The notes under the pieces are model-generated. The model worked only from the letters and a program-made list of their open reading frames with translations, searched no databases and was not told the origin of the DNA. DNA of 60,000 bases. It comes from Takakia lepidozioides (lineage: Eukaryota > Streptophyta > Takakiopsida > Takakiales > Takakiaceae). Shown here one piece after another: positions 57,501 through 60,000 of this stretch (position 1 is the first letter of the stretch; each line of letters begins with the position of its first letter). The DNA is taken from NCBI GenBank assembly GCA_030704615.1, contig CM060732.1, positions 65,517,053-65,577,052 of the forward strand, written 5' to 3'. The position numbers were made by a program, and so were the translations under genes.

Positions 57501-60000
57501 TCAAGGTTTCATACAAAAACCGTCCAAGTCGGCCTGCCTCAAATTCAGTGCAGCAGCAAATCATAGGAAACAATGTCTTGCAGATGAGGACATCAATGTG
57601 GTTGACCGAATTGAAAAATGGTGTGCCGAGTGAGTGGATAATGTGCACAAACCTGCACCGAGCAACACTAAAATAGGTCAAGAGTGTAGACTATAGAGAA
57701 CAACACTGGATCTCTCTTTGCCAATACCCACATAAAAGCCAGCTGCTTCCAGCTAGACACATCATGACATCTGATTGCACAATAATCTTACAACAAATCA
57801 CACACAGCAGATTGATGCTTGTGTGAAGGGATTTCTAGAGGATATCTGGAAAACCCGGATTAATTCTTTATATGGAGGTAAGTCTTACTACCAACGTCAG
57901 CCCCTGACAGAGGTAGGTTCTGTCCCTTTTGTTCCCGCTCAAACTGGGCGCGGGGTCAATGGCCACAAGGCTACGGCAAACAACGTCTTATGAGTACAAT
58001 AATCTTACAACAAATCAAACCAATCACACTCACTAAGGACAACCAAAAGCAAGCCAAGGCAATGCTAGGAACAACAACAGACAGAAACCAATTTTGCCGC
58101 TCTGAGATGCACATAAAATCAGGACAACAAAATCAGCAAATACATAGGACCTACAACCCTCTGGATTCACCAACCTGGCACAATATACAGCATCCATCAT
58201 ACTCATAACACAGCGTGGGAAAATGCAGCGCTGCAAAAACTCCATGTTGATCTTCAAGGATTCCGAACACGAAGTCAACCATGAATCCTTCTCTCGCACC
58301 AACCGCTGGTTCACAGCAGTCACATTGGCCTCCTGCTTCTGCAACTCAATTGAGAGGCGATCCAGCACCTCCTGAATCTTTTCTTTATCCTTCTTCCGCT
58401 TGGCTATTGCAGCATGCGAGTTGTCCGAGCTCTCCTCCAGGGTCTTCAGGGCTGCTCGCTGCTTCGCAATCTCTGTCTCGTATCTTTTGCGAGGTACATA
58501 GAGATCGTGCAGCGTTAAGCCCCAGAAAGTGGTGTATAATTCAGGTGAGAGGCTGATCCATGCCTTGGCTGGCAATATGGCACGAACTGCTGCAAGTAAC
58601 TCCGACCACCTGGGGTGACCAATTCTGGAACAAAATTTTAGCATGGAAACTTCATTGTGCAGAGACACCCTGCCATACTGTAAACATATTTTATAGCACA
58701 GCATCCTTGTCCTCATTGCAAAATCCGGAGATGATGACAAATGGTCAGTTCCTGCAGGGTAAAAGCACAACTTCTGTATGTCGAAAAATAGAGATTAGGC
58801 TCACACATCAACTTTCATTTATCTCATAATGCATCTTCTGGCTTTCCTGCTCTCCATGCATATATACTGTCACAATTTGACCTGCAGACCCATTTTTCCA
58901 TTTCCCTTCTTTTCTACAAATGCTATGTTTCAACAACATATTGAAACAGTCATGGAATAAGAGGAATTGTGGTGTGTTCTACTGAAAGCCCAGCAGTGGT
59001 AGTCCCAACAAGGAGAATATATCTTACGTTACAAGCTTGCGATGAGGTCCTAAATCCAGCACCAACTCTGAAGATGTCTTAGTTGTCCCAGTTTCTTCTT
59101 TGTTTGGACCGGAATGAGCAGAAGCCTTGGAAGTGTCCACAGGCCAGGCCAGACTGGAGCCTTTATGAGGCTTGAAGAGTCGCATAACAGGCCTGTATAT
59201 TAGGAAGGCTACCTGCACCAAGCTCCAGATACGAATGTATAATACACTGGGTAAAAATATACTCCTAAGCCAGATGATTGATGCAAGCCTACAGCTAGAT
59301 TGACCTGGTATTTAGTTTGCATCCTAAATTGTCAGTCTGAAGAAAGATGAGACTCACTAAACAACGCAAACCAAAGCATAAACCAAAGCATTGTGACCAT
59401 ATAATTGCATCCAGCTGGGATTGAGGAGAGACGCAAACTGCAAGGGAAAAGAACGATACTAGAAGGTACACGAGAGGGGGAGAAGTGCAAAAGTGTGGAT
59501 ACAGATAAGAGAGAGAGGAGGAAAGGATTGGGAGTTGCACCTCAGGTTCAAGATGATACTTCTGGACCAGATCATCAAGGCTCGGGATGAGCTGGGCATA
59601 AGCAGAAACGGGGGACACAGCACTTGTCAAGAAATCAACATACTGCAACAATGTGCCATGGCACCGATCAAACTGCTCGCTCACCATTTTGATATATGGC
59701 GCACTTGCATTCACCACCACACTGTACAGGGGGAGCAAACTGCTGGTGAGGCCACTTTTATCTCAACCATTAGAGTGTTCTTTTCACCTTTCTAATCCAG
59801 AACTGAACTGCTGCACAGTCTTTTCTCTATCCACTTGTGAGACAATCCATCATACCACAGCAAAAGAATCGATCAAATGTTATCATAGTTTTTAAGCCCC
59901 AATCCATCAGGTGCTCTCAAGATACTTACTGAGATCTTTGCTGAGCAATCAGTAACAGCAAGGGCACTGCCAACTTTGGTTCATCCTTGGACAACAAGGA
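51584..60000 (-). CDS. THO2: THO complex subunit 2, C-terminal 1211 codons (5' end outside window)
   Basis: Twelve exons (minus order): 60000-59930, 59739-59541, 59212-59028, 58609-58175, 57652-57481, 57321-57217, 56852-56697, 56313-56233, 55224-54745, 54622-54561, 54197-52946 and 52021-51584. All junctions are GT-AG and all phases match (3636 nt). Landmarks: SKDEPKLAVPLLLLIAQQRS, APYIKMVSEQFDRCHGTLLQ, VAFLIYRPVMRLF, SLSPELYTTFWGLTLHDLYV, KINMEFLQRCIFPRC, CTEFEAGRLGRFLYETLKMA, ECGNMPGFAVLYRDPNSTRV, LLIQCLESEEYMEIRNAL and GDEREDLKVLATGVAAALAT. The exon at 52946-54197 is a long Arg/Glu/Asp/Ser-rich tail, and the last exon starts with a Lys/Glu/Arg-rich helix. THO2 is the scaffold of the THO part of TREX, acting in the nucleus in co-transcriptional mRNP assembly and export. 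The extreme C-terminus is less certain, because a further intron could remove the last residues. Confidence 0.95.

Overview
The window is nuclear DNA of a land plant. It holds three spliced loci with canonical GT-AG introns (a C-terminal THO2, a GT47 exostosin and a pair of RNase H-like genes), plus PLS-type pentatricopeptide (PPR) fragments and plant Ty3/gypsy and Ty1/copia sequences. A moss or another seed-free plant is my guess from the PPR wording, but the sequence does not prove it.

Layout. 1-8.2 kb is gene-poor and packed with decayed repeats: hAT-like MITEs with GATACC/GGTATC-rich ends, two tRNA-derived SINE-like copies facing each other, a 330-380 bp tandem array split by a MITE, a G-box-rich repeat block and a CACTA-like terminus. 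8257-19814 is one whole but mutated Ty3/gypsy retrotransposon on the minus strand. Its LTRs run TG...CA and are flanked by an exact 5-bp target duplication; PBS, PPT, gag, protease, RT, damaged RNase H and integrase are visible, plus extra coding DNA 3' of pol with a long coiled coil. 19.9-24.9 kb is a mosaic of broken PPR repeats on both strands, embedded in shared non-PPR repeat blocks. 25.2-27.1 kb holds an unknown 188-aa ORF, a hAT transposase remnant and a GC-rich island. 27-34.6 kb shows only simple repeats and unrecognised ORFs.

34.65-38.55 kb (plus) is a seven-exon GT47 exostosin-type glycosyltransferase, 537 aa, reconstructed with every exon in phase. 41.64-46.43 kb (plus) holds two tandem three-exon paralogues, each encoding a retrotransposon-Gag-like domain joined to an RNase H-like domain. 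Each has lost three of the four catalytic carboxylates, in different combinations. This pair is the most novel item here. 49.6-50.3 kb is a decayed copia RT fragment. 51.58-60.0 kb (minus) is the 3' part of THO2, a subunit of the THO/TREX mRNA-export complex: twelve exons, 1211 codons, 5' end outside the window.

The genes are independent loci rather than a pathway: THO2 acts in mRNP assembly, GT47 in wall-polysaccharide synthesis in the Golgi. The Gag-RNase H pair looks like domesticated retroelement-type protein of unknown role.
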